Shown here: positions 43,056-52,385 of the stretch, in pieces
Layout of the letters: every line of letters begins with the position of its first letter
Position numbering within the stretch: position 1 is the first letter of the stretch
From: Rhodoferax sp.
GTDB taxonomy: Bacteria > Pseudomonadota > Gammaproteobacteria > Burkholderiales > Burkholderiaceae_C
Direction: 5' to 3'
Length of the DNA stretch: 52,877 nt
Assembly (NCBI GenBank): GCA_018061265.1
Contig: JAGOUM010000013.1
Coordinates: forward strand, 1-52,877
Notes under the pieces: model-generated
What the model saw: only the letters and a program-made list of their open reading frames with translations
The model's database searches: none
Told to the model about the DNA's origin: nothing
Program-made: the position numbers and the translations under genes

Positions 43056-43976
43056 CTATGCGGCTTTTTTGGCCATTTGTGCGACCCATTCGCGCGGTGC
43101 CATCGGAAAGCCCAGGCGTTCCCGGCTGTCGAAATAACTCTGCGCCACGCTGCGTGCCAGGTTGCGGATACGGCCGATGTAGGCGGCACGTTCAGTGACC
43201 GAAATGGCCCCGCGCGCATCCAGCAGATTGAAGCTGTGCGCACATTTGAGCACCTGTTCGTAGGCAGGCAGGGCGAGCTGCGCATCCATCAGGTGTTTGG
43301 CCTGTTTCTCATGGGCACCAAAGGCGGTAAACAGAAAGTCTGCGTCACTGTGCTCGAAGTTGTAGGTTGACTGTTCCACCTCGTTTTGTTTATAGACGTC
43401 GCCGTAACTCAGACATTTGCCGTCAGCGCTGTGTGTCCAGGTCAGGTTGTAGACGTTGTCCACACCCTGCAGATACATCGCCAGTCGCTCCAGGCCATAG
43501 GTGATCTCGCCGGTGATGGGTTTGCAGTCGATGCCGCCGACCTGCTGGAAATAGGTGAACTGTGTCACCTCCATGCCATTGAGCCAGACCTCCCAGCCCA
43601 GGCCCCAGGCCCCCAGTGTGGGGTTCTCCCAGTCGTCTTCTACAAAACGGATGTCGTTCTTTTTCAGGTCAAAGCCCAGCGCCTCCAGGCTGCCCAGATA
43701 GAGTTCCAGAATATTGCCAGGCGCTGGTTTGAGCACCACCTGGTACTGGTAGTAATGCTGCAGGCGATTGGGGTTCTCGCCATAGCGGCCATCTTTGGGG
43801 CGGCGACTGGGTTGTACATAGGCGGCCTTCCACGGCTCTGGCCCAAGCGCCCGCAAAAATGTCGCCGTGTGCGAGGTGCCCGCGCCGACTTCCATGTCAT
43901 AGGGTTGCAGCAATGCGCAGCCCTGGGCGTCCCAGTAGGACTGCAATTTCAGAATGATTTGTTGGAAGGTCAGCAT
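43056..43976 (-). CDS. glyQ: Glycyl-tRNA synthetase alpha subunit
   Basis: Catalytic alpha subunit, 306 residues, class II synthetase. The opening [20 protein letters not shown] and [13 protein letters not shown] are near universal, as are [19 protein letters not shown] and [14 protein letters not shown]-like text. I use ATG 43976; the open frame further upstream lacks family similarity. It pairs with glyS. Confidence 0.97.
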   Translation of the reverse strand: MLTFQQIILKLQSYWDAQGCALLQPYDMEVGAGTSHTATFLRALGPEPWKAAYVQPSRRPKDGRYGENPNRLQHYYQYQVVLKPAPGNILELYLGSLEALGFDLKKNDIRFVEDDWENPTLGAWGLGWEVWLNGMEVTQFTYFQQVGGIDCKPITGEITYGLERLAMYLQGVDNVYNLTWTHSADGKCLSYGDVYKQNEVEQSTYNFEHSDADFLFTAFGAHEKQAKHLMDAQLALPAYEQVLKCAHSFNLLDARGAISVTERAAYIGRIRNLARSVAQSYFDSRERLGFPMAPREWVAQMAKKAA

Positions 43977-44080
43977 GGTCGGTGGCTTCGGCGGAGGCGG
44001 CCCGGTTGGGTGAAAAACATGCGCTGGGCGCAAGATCGCAATTTTACGGCTGCCCATTGCAGTGGGTGTGACGGTGCACC

Positions 44081-45661
44081 TTAGGCGTCGCGGTCTCGGC
44101 GACGGCCGCTGAGCAAAAAAGCGCCCGGCACCATCAGAGCCAGCAGCCACAGCGGCCACAAACCCCAGCGCGACACCCAGTTGGCGTACACGGTGTTGCC
44201 AATGTGGCCCTGGACCTGGGCGGTCAAAACGGCCTGAGTGTGTGGTGGCAAGGCGTGTGTGATCTGGCCCGCAGAATTCACCACCGCGGTGCGCCCGGTG
44301 TTGGTGGCCAGCAGAAACGCACGGCCAAATTCCAGTGAGCGTGCGCGGGCAATGTGCAGATGTTGGTCCATCGCCAGGTTGTTGCCAAACCAGCCCAAGT
44401 TGCTCACGTTGACCAGCAAGGTGGGCGACTGGTCCGGGTCGATGAACTGTTTGGCAAGTTCTTCGCCAAACAGGTTCTCGAAGCAGATGCTCACGGCCAG
44501 TCGCTGTGCGTGCCAGTCTAAGGTCGGCTGAGGCAGCGCCCCCCGATTAAAGTCGCCCAGCGGGATGTTCATCAAGTTGGTGAACCAGCGAAAAAAAGGG
44601 GGAATGAACTCGCCAAACGGCACCAGGTGGTGTTTGTCATACCGCCAGGGCTCAGACTGCCCGGCCTTGAAGCCTGCCACCGAGTTGGTGTAACCCTGCG
44701 AATAACTGCCCATCGGCACACCGACCAATGCCGCTTGATCATTGCTGGCAAACCGCTGGCGCAGCGCCTGCCAGTAACCGTCGGGCAATTGATCGGGTAA
44801 CACCGCCAGAGCCGTCTCCGGTGTGATCACCAGATCGGTTGAGCTGTTGGCCAACTGGGTGCCATACCAGTTCAGCGCCGCCGGTATACCGCTTTGTGGC
44901 TGGAACTTTTCCTCCTGGGCAATATTGCCCTGCAGCAGGCTAACACTGATGGTCTGGTCAGGCTGACTCTGGCTGGCTGGTAACCACCATGACAAAAGCA
45001 CAAGCACCAAGGCTGCCAGGCCAAAACCGCGCGCCTGTGCCCACGAATCAGAGTGTGCCAGCTGCGCCAGCAGCATTGCCAGCAGGGCGGCGACCGCGGT
45101 CACACCATAAACACCGGCCCAGGAAAACAGTGCTGCCAAAGGGCCATCCACATGGGCGTAGCCGACGGCACCCCAGCCAAAACCTGTCAACCAGGTGCCA
45201 CGAGCCATCTCCGCGATCAACCACAATGATGCGAAAAGAATAGCTGAAAACCATTTGCTGTATTGCGCTAGAGCCATAAAAGACCAGCAAACTGCGGCAC
45301 TGTACAGTGCCAGAAAGCCAGCCAGCGCCAGTACCGCCAACACAGACAGCACCGCATGCAGACCCCCAAAGGTGTGCATGGAGGTGTAAAGCCAGGCAAA
45401 GGTGGCGCTTAACCAGGCGCTGGCAAACAGCCAACCCAGCCAAGCCGCCTGGACCGGGGTTTTGCATCCCAGCAAGGTCCTGGCAAACAGCGTCATGGCC
45501 AGCAACTGTAACCACCAGAGTGTTTGGCCCTGGCTGGGTGCAAGCTGGCCCGGAACATCAAAGGGGACGGCCAGGCTGGTGGCTTGCAGCACTCCGGCAA
45601 GCCCGACCAGCAACACTGGTGCTGCACCAAGTCGGGATGAATGGCTGATAAAAAGCCGCAA
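44081..45661 (-). CDS. lnt: Apolipoprotein N-acyltransferase
   Basis: Inner-membrane enzyme that adds the third acyl chain to lipoproteins. About 526 residues: roughly six N-terminal helices up to about residue 200, then a nitrilase-like domain with Glu in [10 protein letters not shown], Lys in [12 protein letters not shown] and Cys in [13 protein letters not shown]. No ATG fits the start; the best is TTG 45661, which overlaps the corC stop region, so the start is uncertain. Residues about 126-143 in the membrane part are encoded by an interspersed repeat (45234-45284). Confidence 0.92.
   Translation of the reverse strand: MRLFISHSSRLGAAPVLLVGLAGVLQATSLAVPFDVPGQLAPSQGQTLWWLQLLAMTLFARTLLGCKTPVQAAWLGWLFASAWLSATFAWLYTSMHTFGGLHAVLSVLAVLALAGFLALYSAAVCWSFMALAQYSKWFSAILFASLWLIAEMARGTWLTGFGWGAVGYAHVDGPLAALFSWAGVYGVTAVAALLAMLLAQLAHSDSWAQARGFGLAALVLVLLSWWLPASQSQPDQTISVSLLQGNIAQEEKFQPQSGIPAALNWYGTQLANSSTDLVITPETALAVLPDQLPDGYWQALRQRFASNDQAALVGVPMGSYSQGYTNSVAGFKAGQSEPWRYDKHHLVPFGEFIPPFFRWFTNLMNIPLGDFNRGALPQPTLDWHAQRLAVSICFENLFGEELAKQFIDPDQSPTLLVNVSNLGWFGNNLAMDQHLHIARARSLEFGRAFLLATNTGRTAVVNSAGQITHALPPHTQAVLTAQVQGHIGNTVYANWVSRWGLWPLWLLALMVPGAFLLSGRRRDRDA
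45234..45284 (+). repeat. Interspersed repeat inside the lnt coding region
   Basis: On the plus strand it reads AAAAGAATAGCTGAAAACC then TATTGCGCTAGAGCCATAAAA, matching the ATAGCTG and GCGCTAGAGCC blocks of the intergenic copies. Translated in the lnt frame it gives [17 protein letters not shown], part of a predicted membrane helix, so the frame is kept. Confidence 0.5.
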
Positions 45662-45671
45662 ACGCGTGGTC

Positions 45672-46538
45672 TCAGCTGGCGTTGACCGGCACTGGCGATA
45701 CCTTGAACCACTTGACCGCACCGCCTTTGGTGTGCAGCACGACAAAGTCCAGACCCGACAGCACAAAATGTTCGCCGCGTTTGGGCACATGGCCCATCTC
45801 GTGGGCAATCAGACCGCCGATGGTTTCAAACTCGTCGTCCGGGTCGGAACTGCTCAGTGTCACACCAAAGGCGTTTTCGACGCGCTCGATCAATGTGTCA
45901 CCACTGACACGGTAACTGCGGTCAGGCAATCCGAAAATATCACCCTCGTCATCGGCGATGTCGAACTCGTCCTCGATTTCGCCCACAATTTGTTCCAGCA
46001 CGTCTTCAATCGTGATCAGGCCCGCGACCCGCCCGAACTCGTCGATCACAATGGCCAGATGGTTGTGGTTGCTCTGGAAGTCGCGCAGCAGGTCATTCAG
46101 CCCTTTGCTCTCCGGGACAAAAACGGCCGGGCGCAGCAGGGCGCGGATATTGAGCTCGGGTGCGCGCTGCAGCTTCAGCAGGTCTTTGGCCAGCAGAATG
46201 CCGATGATGTTTTCACGCTCGCCATCAAAAACCGGGAATCGCGAGTGCGCAGTGTCGATGACGCCGTGCATCATCACGTCATAAGGATCAGAAATGTTGA
46301 TCAGCTCCATGCGAGTGCTGGGCACCATCACATCACCCGCGGTCATGTCGGCCATGCGGATCACGCCTTCGAGCATCTTGCGCGAGTCTGCCCCAATGAT
46401 CTGGCTGCGCTCGGCATCGCCAAGCCAGTCGATCAACTCATCTGTTGAGTCCGGGCCGGGATGGATGAATTCGGCCAGTTTTTGCAGAAACGTTCGGGTG
46501 TCTTCGCGGTCGGATCGCGTGGGGTTAGGGTCTGACAC
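45672..46538 (-). CDS. corC: CorC/HlyC-type CBS-domain protein
   Basis: Cytosolic 288-residue protein with two CBS domains (about 60-190, including GDVMVPSTRMELINI and FGRVAGLITIEDVLEQIVGEI split by a short linker) and a C-terminal CorC_HlyC FAD-like domain ending in HTKGGAVKWFKV. Proteins of this kind are linked to magnesium/cobalt transport or membrane repair; the exact role is uncertain. It is upstream of lnt, as ybeX is in E. coli. Confidence 0.93.
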   Translation of the reverse strand: MSDPNPTRSDREDTRTFLQKLAEFIHPGPDSTDELIDWLGDAERSQIIGADSRKMLEGVIRMADMTAGDVMVPSTRMELINISDPYDVMMHGVIDTAHSRFPVFDGERENIIGILLAKDLLKLQRAPELNIRALLRPAVFVPESKGLNDLLRDFQSNHNHLAIVIDEFGRVAGLITIEDVLEQIVGEIEDEFDIADDEGDIFGLPDRSYRVSGDTLIERVENAFGVTLSSSDPDDEFETIGGLIAHEMGHVPKRGEHFVLSGLDFVVLHTKGGAVKWFKVSPVPVNAS

Positions 46539-46632
46539 AGGCAGGCAAGCAGGACATGCGGTAGTTGATCAGCCTAGAAGGATAGCGGAAAACGACGCCG
46601 ACCGCCGCACGGTTTTTGTCACTGAAGGTGAT

Positions 46633-47328
46633 TTACTCGGCACTTTTGGACGTTGTGCCACCGCTCCAGACCGCTTGCCAGCGTTGCACCGTCTCCTGAA
46701 ACTGCTTGGCGTGGACCTTGAACTGGTAGTTGGTTTGGGCCATGTGTTCTTCGACAATCTCGGCCAGCTGTGTGTTGAGGGTGGCAGGTGGCAAACGCAG
46801 ATGGGCTTCGGATTCAGCGCCATCACGCACGATGTGTGCACCCGCATGCCGGGCGATTTTCAGCATGGCGGCATTCTCGGACAAGGCATGGACAAACATT
46901 GTTTGAACACCCCGGTTGCGTGCGTGCATCACGGCCCGGTCAAACAGGCGAGCGCCATAGCCCCGAACGCGCGCCTTTGGCAACACCGACACACCAAACT
47001 CCGCCGCCGGATGGCGCTGCATATCAATGGAAAACGCCACGTGCGCCATGGCAATCAGCGTCAGTTTTCGGTTGTAAATGCCAAAGATTTCATCATGGAC
47101 GAAGTCAAGACCATCCACGTAACGCAGGATCTGATCGTCGCTGGCGGTAAACCCAAACCGGAAATAGCGATCCTGCGCGTCGAGCGAGCGCAGGTGCTCT
47201 GCAATACGCTCGCGATGGTTCTCACCCAGCGAACGGATGGGGACCACCACATCAAAACCTCGGGTGCTCACAGGGCGCTGGGCAACTGCAAGGCTGGTGG
47301 ATTCAATTTCAGGATGGAAGTCTTGCAT
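46633..47328 (-). CDS. GNAT-family N-acetyltransferase
   Basis: A 231-residue protein with an acetyl-CoA-binding GNAT domain at about 25-175; EFGVSVLPKARVRGYGARLF is motif A with the RxxGxG-type pyrophosphate loop (RVRGYG), followed by ENAAMLKIARHAGAHIV. The substrate is unknown. The last ~50 residues are a helical tail with no recognised match. It is separated from corC by about 95 bp and looks monocistronic. Confidence 0.87.
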   Translation of the reverse strand: MQDFHPEIESTSLAVAQRPVSTRGFDVVVPIRSLGENHRERIAEHLRSLDAQDRYFRFGFTASDDQILRYVDGLDFVHDEIFGIYNRKLTLIAMAHVAFSIDMQRHPAAEFGVSVLPKARVRGYGARLFDRAVMHARNRGVQTMFVHALSENAAMLKIARHAGAHIVRDGAESEAHLRLPPATLNTQLAEIVEEHMAQTNYQFKVHAKQFQETVQRWQAVWSGGTTSKSAE

Positions 47329-47438
47329 GATCTAACTATAAGGGTTTTCCCTGGTCAATACGCTCTAGACTGACACCAAATCAGCGTTGGTGTTTGATTT
47401 GTGACACTGTCGTAGGCACCAATGGTGCCGGAGCAGTC

Positions 47439-48350
47439 TCAGTGACCGCCCGACTCGACAGTAAATGTGCTGTGGCTGGATTGTGCGAGTGACTCGGCCA
47501 CCTGCTTGAGTGTGGCGGTCATGCTGGCTTTGAGGGTGTGCGGCGGGTTGACCACAAACATGCCACTGGCGGGCAATCCGGGGCGCACCAGATCACCTTC
47601 GTCACTGCGTTCGAGTTTGCTTGACTTGACAGTGAGTGTGGCGTTGAGCCAGGCCCTTCCCTCCCGCGTGGCCAGTGTCTTGAGTTTGCGGGGCAAATCA
47701 TGGGCCTCGGGGCGCGGGATGATCGGGTACCAAATGAGATAAGTACCTGTGGCGAATCGTTTGAGGGCATCAACCATCATGTCGAGTACCCGTCCGTAAT
47801 CGGTCTTCAGCTCGTAACTGGGGTCGCACAACACCAGGGCACGTCTTGAGGGTGGGGGCAAAAACTTTTTCAGGCCGTCAAAGCCATCCTCTCGCATGAC
47901 GGTCACCAGACGGCCCGCATCGAGCTGCGCTACGTTGGCTTTGAGCGTTTTGGCATCGGTCGGGTGGAGCTCGAACAAACGCAGCCGATCCCGATCGCGC
48001 AAGATGCGTTGGATGATAAACGGCGAGCCGGGGTACACCTTGTGACCCCCCCCGGTGTTAAAACTGGCGACCAGGCTCAGGTAGTCCTGCAGCGCAGGTG
48101 CAATTTCTTTCTCTTTGGCCGCGTTGTCTCCAGGGTTGCCGGAGATCAGTTGTAAATAGCCGTGGCTGGCCTCGCCACTGGTCTGCGCGTAATCACCGTC
48201 CAGCCGGTACAGGCCTGCGCCCGCGTGGGTGTCAAAAAAGTGGATCGCGGTGTCTTTCAGCACCATATGGCGCAGTGTCGCCAGCAGGGTGGTATGTTTG
48301 AGGACATCGGCATGGTTGCCGGCGTGAAAGGCGTGGCGGTAACTGAACAT
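47439..48350 (-). CDS. rlmJ: 23S rRNA (adenine2030-N6)-methyltransferase RlmJ
   Basis: A SAM-dependent rRNA methyltransferase, 303 residues. The start MFSYRHAFHAGNHADVLKH is characteristic of the RlmJ/YhiR family, and the catalytic motif is LCDPSYELKTDY, in which the usual DPPY is DPSY. YPGSPFIIQRILRDRDRLRLFELHP is the SAM region. The length fits. The gene is divergent from rplM with a 197-bp gap. Confidence 0.94.
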   Translation of the reverse strand: MFSYRHAFHAGNHADVLKHTTLLATLRHMVLKDTAIHFFDTHAGAGLYRLDGDYAQTSGEASHGYLQLISGNPGDNAAKEKEIAPALQDYLSLVASFNTGGGHKVYPGSPFIIQRILRDRDRLRLFELHPTDAKTLKANVAQLDAGRLVTVMREDGFDGLKKFLPPPSRRALVLCDPSYELKTDYGRVLDMMVDALKRFATGTYLIWYPIIPRPEAHDLPRKLKTLATREGRAWLNATLTVKSSKLERSDEGDLVRPGLPASGMFVVNPPHTLKASMTATLKQVAESLAQSSHSTFTVESGGH

Positions 48351-48382
48351 TGGTAGATGTTACCCGCTTGCCCGGCGATTTT

Positions 48383-48547
48383 GTATAATGCTCGGCTTCG
48401 CAGCGCTTTGGTGGCTCCGCGGCGAAGTGTCTCAGTATCGTCCCAACGGGCCGTGTGCCGAGTGAAATCCTACCTAAGAGATTCCCAAAAGAGGAACGCC
48501 GACCGTAGAAAAGAGCCCCGCAAACCTTCTTTTTCAAGAGAAATCTC
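48383..48547 (+). promoter_or_regulatory. rplM-rpsI promoter and structured leader
   Basis: A perfect TATAAT lies at 48383-48388; the -35 element is poor. The transcript would start near 48395 and open with a hairpin whose outer arms are CTTCGC (48395-48400) and GCGAAG (48421-48426). The leader is about 150 bases and might mediate feedback by a ribosomal protein, which is inferred. Confidence 0.55.
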
Positions 48548-48976
48548 ATGTCAACTTTCAGCGCAAAACCCGCTGAGGTCGTGCACGAGTGGTTTGTGAT
48601 TGACGCGACCGACAAGGTCCTCGGACGAGTAGCCAGCGAAGTTGCTCTCCGTTTGCGCGGCAAACACAAGGCCATTTACACGCCTCACGTCGATACCGGC
48701 GACTTCATCATCGTCACCAACGCAGCCCGCCTGCGTGTGACCGGTGCCAAGTCACTCGACAAAATGTATTACAGCCATTCCGGCTTTCCTGGTGGCATTT
48801 CCAGCACCAACTTTCGTGACATGCAAGCCAAGTTCCCGGGCCGTGCCCTGGAGAAAGCCGTCAAGGGCATGCTGCCCAAAGGGCCGTTGGGCTACGCGAT
48901 GATCAAGAAGCTCAAGGTCTATGGCGGTGCCGAGCATCCGCACACGGCCCAGCAACCCAAAGTGTTGGAACTTTAA
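48548..48976 (+). CDS. rplM: 50S ribosomal protein L13
   Basis: Large-subunit protein of 142 residues. [12 protein letters not shown]-like opening ([19 protein letters not shown]), [21 protein letters not shown] and [12 protein letters not shown] are diagnostic. It forms the universal pair with rpsI 11 bp downstream. Confidence 0.98.
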   Translation: MSTFSAKPAEVVHEWFVIDATDKVLGRVASEVALRLRGKHKAIYTPHVDTGDFIIVTNAARLRVTGAKSLDKMYYSHSGFPGGISSTNFRDMQAKFPGRALEKAVKGMLPKGPLGYAMIKKLKVYGGAEHPHTAQQPKVLEL

Positions 48977-48987
48977 GGAGCCCCCAA

Positions 48988-49380
48988 ATGATTGGTGAAT
49001 GGAACAATGGTACCGGCCGTCGCAAATCCAGCGTTGCCCGTGTTTTCCTGAAAAAAGGCTCGGGTCAAATCGTTGTGAATGGCAAAGCCATCGACAAGTT
49101 TTTTGGTCGCGCCACCTCGATCATGATCTGCAAGCAGCCCCTGCTGTTGACCAACCACGCCGAAACCTTCGACGTCATGGTCAATGTCGCCGGTGGTGGT
49201 GAGTCGGGTCAGGCCGGCGCGGTGCGCCACGGCATCACCCGTGCGCTGATCGACTATGACGCAACACTCAAGCCCGAGCTGAGCAAAGCCGGTTTCGTGA
49301 CCCGCGATGCACGCGAAGTGGAACGTAAAAAGGTCGGTTTGCACGGTGCTCGCCGTCGCAAGCAGTTCAGCAAGCGTTAA
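48988..49380 (+). CDS. rpsI: 30S ribosomal protein S9
   Basis: Small-subunit protein of 130 residues. It begins [20 protein letters not shown] and ends in the basic [11 protein letters not shown] tail that reaches the P site; [18 protein letters not shown] is the family core. It is co-transcribed with rplM and followed by a perfect 13-bp terminator. Confidence 0.98.
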   Translation: MIGEWNNGTGRRKSSVARVFLKKGSGQIVVNGKAIDKFFGRATSIMICKQPLLLTNHAETFDVMVNVAGGGESGQAGAVRHGITRALIDYDATLKPELSKAGFVTRDAREVERKKVGLHGARRRKQFSKR

Positions 49381-49398
49381 TCACGCCTGTTTCGACCA

Positions 49399-49444
49399 GC
49401 AAACAACCGCCCGAATGCAGATTCTGGCGGTTGTTTGCATTTTG
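49399..49444 (+). terminator. Terminator after rpsI
   Basis: GCAAACAACCGCC (49399-49411) and GGCGGTTGTTTGC (49426-49438) form a perfect 13-bp stem around a 14-base loop, followed by ATTTTG. It lies 18 bases past the rpsI stop. Confidence 0.85.
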
Positions 49445-49462
49445 AAGATCTGAGATGCCCTG

Positions 49463-50218
49463 ATGCGACTGCGATTGTTGATGCGGCGATTGACCGTGAG
49501 TGCGCCTCGCATGGCGGTTCGCAGCGCTTTGCCTTGGCCGATTCGCTGGGTTCTGCTGGCACTGGTGGCAGGGTTCTGCGCGGCCATCGCCGTGTGGGCG
49601 TTTGAATTTGGCAAGGACATCGCCGGGCTGGACGGTGGTTCCAAGCAACAGTTGCAACAGTTGCAGACAGAGCTGCAGAATACTCGTGCGCAACTGGACC
49701 TGGTCACGCAGGAACGCAACAAGGCACAGTCGATTGCCAATACGGCCGACACGATTCTGACCACCGAAAAGGTTGCGCACCAGAAGCTGCAGGAACAAAA
49801 CAGGTTGCTTGAGCAGGAAAACCAGCGCCTCAAAGATGATCTGGGCTTTTTTGAACAGCTGATACCCACCTCAAGTGCTGGTTCAAGTTCGGCCATCCTG
49901 GCGATTCGCAGTCTGCAGGCCGAGCGGCTGCAGAGTGGGGAACTGAAGTGGCAGGTACTGGTGATTCAGGCGCTGAAAAATCCGACAGAATTTAATGGCC
50001 AGCTGGAGGTGGCTTTTGCCGGCGTGTTGAATGGCAAGCCCTGGACCGGCAACTTGCCCACCAATCCGCAAGAGCTTCAGATCAGGCAATATGTGCGCCT
50101 CTCTGGTGTGTACCAGGTACCTGCCCAGGTGGAGGTGCGTAGCTTGACGGTGAAGGTACTGGACGGAAAAAACATCAGGGCGATGCAGACGGTCAAATTG
50201 ATGCCCAGACCCGTGTGA
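49463..50218 (+). CDS. Membrane-anchored coiled-coil protein (DUF6776-like)
   Basis: A 251-residue protein with one membrane helix at about 29-48, a long coiled coil at about 55-132 (SKQQLQQLQTELQNTRAQL and heptads after it), and a C-terminal domain with strand-like VLVIQALKNPTEFNGQLEVAF. I believe it belongs to DUF6776, a betaproteobacterial family of unknown function. It precedes a bactofilin gene by 36 bp and the two are probably co-transcribed, hinting at a role in cell envelope or shape. Confidence 0.8.
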   Translation: MRLRLLMRRLTVSAPRMAVRSALPWPIRWVLLALVAGFCAAIAVWAFEFGKDIAGLDGGSKQQLQQLQTELQNTRAQLDLVTQERNKAQSIANTADTILTTEKVAHQKLQEQNRLLEQENQRLKDDLGFFEQLIPTSSAGSSSAILAIRSLQAERLQSGELKWQVLVIQALKNPTEFNGQLEVAFAGVLNGKPWTGNLPTNPQELQIRQYVRLSGVYQVPAQVEVRSLTVKVLDGKNIRAMQTVKLMPRPV

Positions 50219-50254
50219 TACTGTTCAACGGATTAACTGACGCAAGGACATGCT

Positions 50255-50659
50255 ATGTTTAGCAAAAAAAAACCGCCACCCATCAAAAGTCTGCTGGCAC
50301 ACGGCTGCCAGCTCACGGGTAACTTCAGTTTTATGGACGGTTTACGGCTTGACGGCGAGATCAAAGGTGACCTTGTGGGGCAAGTTGACAAGCCGAGCAT
50401 TCTGGTGATTTCAGAGACCGCCCGGGTGACGGGGTGTGTGCAGGCGGACCATGTGATCATCAATGGACAGATTGATGGCCCGGTGATGGCACGTGTTCTG
50501 CTTGAACTGCAACCGAAGGCACGGGTCAACGGCGATGTGACCTACAAGATTCTGGAAATGCACCAGGGTGCCATGGTGGCGGGCAAGTTGTGTCCCATCG
50601 TTGCCGATATGGTGGCTGAAGAAAAGCCCACACTGAAACTGGCTGCAAATAACCAGTGA
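50255..50659 (+). CDS. Bactofilin
   Basis: Cytoskeletal polymer-forming protein of 134 residues (DUF583). The right-handed beta-helix repeats are visible from about 17 to 105 (GNFSFMDGLRLDGEIKGDL, then QADHVIINGQIDGPVMA, then ARVNGDVTYKILEMHQGAMV). A Lys/Pro-rich N-terminal tail (KKKPPPIKS) is a known membrane-targeting type of end. The length is normal. Confidence 0.92.
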   Translation: MFSKKKPPPIKSLLAHGCQLTGNFSFMDGLRLDGEIKGDLVGQVDKPSILVISETARVTGCVQADHVIINGQIDGPVMARVLLELQPKARVNGDVTYKILEMHQGAMVAGKLCPIVADMVAEEKPTLKLAANNQ

Positions 50660-50716
50660 CACAATATCCGACAGAATTACTGTAGCATTTGATTATTCCT
50701 TTTACCGGAGACCACC

Positions 50717-51082
50717 ATGAGTGCTGTTGCACAAGACATCCAAACCGAAATGCCTGACCCCATCATCTTCACTGACAGTGCCGCTGCCAAAGTGGCTGAC
50801 CTTATTGCCGAGGAAGGCAATCCGGATCTGAAACTTCGCGTGTTTGTGCAGGGCGGGGGATGCTCAGGCTTTCAGTATGGCTTTACTTTTGATGAAGTGA
50901 CCAATGAGGACGACACCACCATGACCAAAAATGGGGTGTCTCTGCTGATTGATGCCATGAGTTACCAATATCTGGTTGGTGCCGAGATCGACTACAAAGA
51001 AGATTTGCAGGGTGCTCAATTTGTCATCAAGAATCCTAACGCCACGACAACCTGTGGCTGCGGGTCCAGCTTTTCAGCCTGA
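50717..51082 (+). CDS. erpA: Iron-sulfur cluster insertion protein ErpA
   Basis: A-type carrier that delivers Fe-S clusters to targets such as IspG/IspH. The 121-residue protein has the three cysteine ligands in [11 protein letters not shown] (Cys49) and TTCGCGSSF (Cys113, Cys115), and [15 protein letters not shown], all as in E. coli ErpA. The N-terminus is about seven residues longer than usual. A terminator follows. Confidence 0.96.
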   Translation: MSAVAQDIQTEMPDPIIFTDSAAAKVADLIAEEGNPDLKLRVFVQGGGCSGFQYGFTFDEVTNEDDTTMTKNGVSLLIDAMSYQYLVGAEIDYKEDLQGAQFVIKNPNATTTCGCGSSFSA

Positions 51083-51101
51083 AGCCCAAGCTTGTGGCCA
51101 A

Positions 51102-51126
51102 AACCGCCCTCAGAGGCGGTTTTTTT
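51102..51126 (+). terminator. Terminator after erpA
   Basis: AACCGCC (51102-51108) and GGCGGTT (51115-51121) with loop CTCAGA, followed by TTTTT. It lies 19 bases past the erpA stop and also precedes the end of convergent anmK. Confidence 0.85.
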
Positions 51127-51137
51127 GTCGCCACTTG

Positions 51138-52289
51138 TCAAGCTGGATAGATTGCGCCAAGTAATCTGGCACCCTTGGCACCGGTGACGCTGGGCAGATT
51201 GCCGGGTTTGTGTTCAAGGGTTTGTTTGGCCAGCCAGGCAAAAGCGGATGCCTCAACCTGCAAAGGGGGCATACCAAACTGCTCAGAACCACACACTTCG
51301 GTGCCGGGTAACATGGCTTGCAGGCGTTGCACAAGAAAGCTGTTGAACGCCCCGCCTCCACAAACAATCAGCAGTTTGCTATCTTTAGCGTATCTAAGAA
51401 CGCTTTGTGAACAAGCGCTGGCGGTCAATTCAACCAATGTGGCTTGAATGTCAACCGGGTTTTTTTGCACAAACGGTGCGAGCTTGTGCTCGAGCCAGGC
51501 CGTGCTGAACAAGTCCCGGCCCGTACTTTTGGGCGGCACTTGCGAAAAATAGGCTTCGTCCAGAAGCGCCGACAAAACCTCACTCTGGCATTGCCCACTG
51601 GCGGCCCAAGCACCTTGGTGGTCAAACATGTGTCCGATGTGTCGATGGCACCAATAGTCCATCAGTGCGTTGCCCGGGCCGCAGTCAAATCCGAGCACAG
51701 GTGCGTCGTTCCTGGCGGGCAAAACCGTGAGGTTGGCGATCCCGCCGACATTGAGAACGGCGACATCCTGATTGGTGCTGGCAAAAACCTGGCGGTGAAA
51801 AGCGGGGACCAGAGGGGCACCCTGCCCACCGGCTGCAATATCGCGGCTGCGCATGTCGGCCACCACATCGATGCCGGTCAACTCGGCCAGCAGCGCAGGG
51901 TTGTTCAATTGCAGGGTATAGGCCGTCGTGCAGCCTGTCAGCGACAGTTCGGGCGCAGGTCGATGCCGAACCGTCTGGCCATGGGCACCAATGGCCCGCA
52001 CCAAGGATGCGTCAATACCCAGATGAGCAACTAGAGCCAGCAGGTCACGGACCACCTGAGCGTAGGTGCAAGCAATCTGATTGCCAGCCACCATCGCGCG
52101 GTGCAACTCGTTGACCGTCGGGCTGTTGAGTTCCAGCAGTTCCTGGCGAAACGCCGGTGTAAAACCCGCTGAGGCATTGGCGATGACCTTGGGTTGCGAG
52201 TCTGTCAGGTCGAGCAGGACACCATCAACACCGTCCAAGGAGGTGCCGGACATCAAGCCAATGAACAGATCACGCACGATGCGCACCAA
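51138..52289 (-). CDS. anmK: Anhydro-N-acetylmuramic acid kinase
   Basis: Kinase that recycles cell-wall anhMurNAc to MurNAc-6-phosphate. It has FIGLMSGTSLDGVDGVL (ATP/phosphate loop), AIGAHGQTVRHRP, NVGGIANLTVLP, GPGNALMD and VCGGGAFNSFL, all family signatures. The start is unclear: TTG 52289, GTG 52286 and GTG 52277 are all possible, without a good ribosome site; 383 residues is the longest reading. Residues encoded around 51374-51430 resemble a repeat-derived insertion. Confidence 0.93.
   Translation of the reverse strand: MVRIVRDLFIGLMSGTSLDGVDGVLLDLTDSQPKVIANASAGFTPAFRQELLELNSPTVNELHRAMVAGNQIACTYAQVVRDLLALVAHLGIDASLVRAIGAHGQTVRHRPAPELSLTGCTTAYTLQLNNPALLAELTGIDVVADMRSRDIAAGGQGAPLVPAFHRQVFASTNQDVAVLNVGGIANLTVLPARNDAPVLGFDCGPGNALMDYWCHRHIGHMFDHQGAWAASGQCQSEVLSALLDEAYFSQVPPKSTGRDLFSTAWLEHKLAPFVQKNPVDIQATLVELTASACSQSVLRYAKDSKLLIVCGGGAFNSFLVQRLQAMLPGTEVCGSEQFGMPPLQVEASAFAWLAKQTLEHKPGNLPSVTGAKGARLLGAIYPA
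51374..51430 (+). repeat. Possible degenerate interspersed repeat in anmK
   Basis: TTTGCTATCTTTAGCG followed by ACAAGCGCTGGCGGTCAATT resembles the AAGCGCTAGAGCxxAATT end of the other copies. It encodes part of the variable segment before VCGGG in anmK. The match is partial, so this is tentative. Confidence 0.3.
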
Positions 52290-52385
52290 ACAAGACGTCA
52301 GAGCACAAGGTGTCCAGCCGTTCCTCGCAAGTCATGCTTTGGCCCACCAACTCCGGTAGCGGGCACCTGCGAGCACACCCAAATC

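Noticed and set aside
44081-45808. lnt reading from the ATG at 45808 (575 codons)
   Set aside because: The first ~49 codons lie inside the corC coding region in another frame and have no Lnt-like sequence; a start near 45661 gives the family length.
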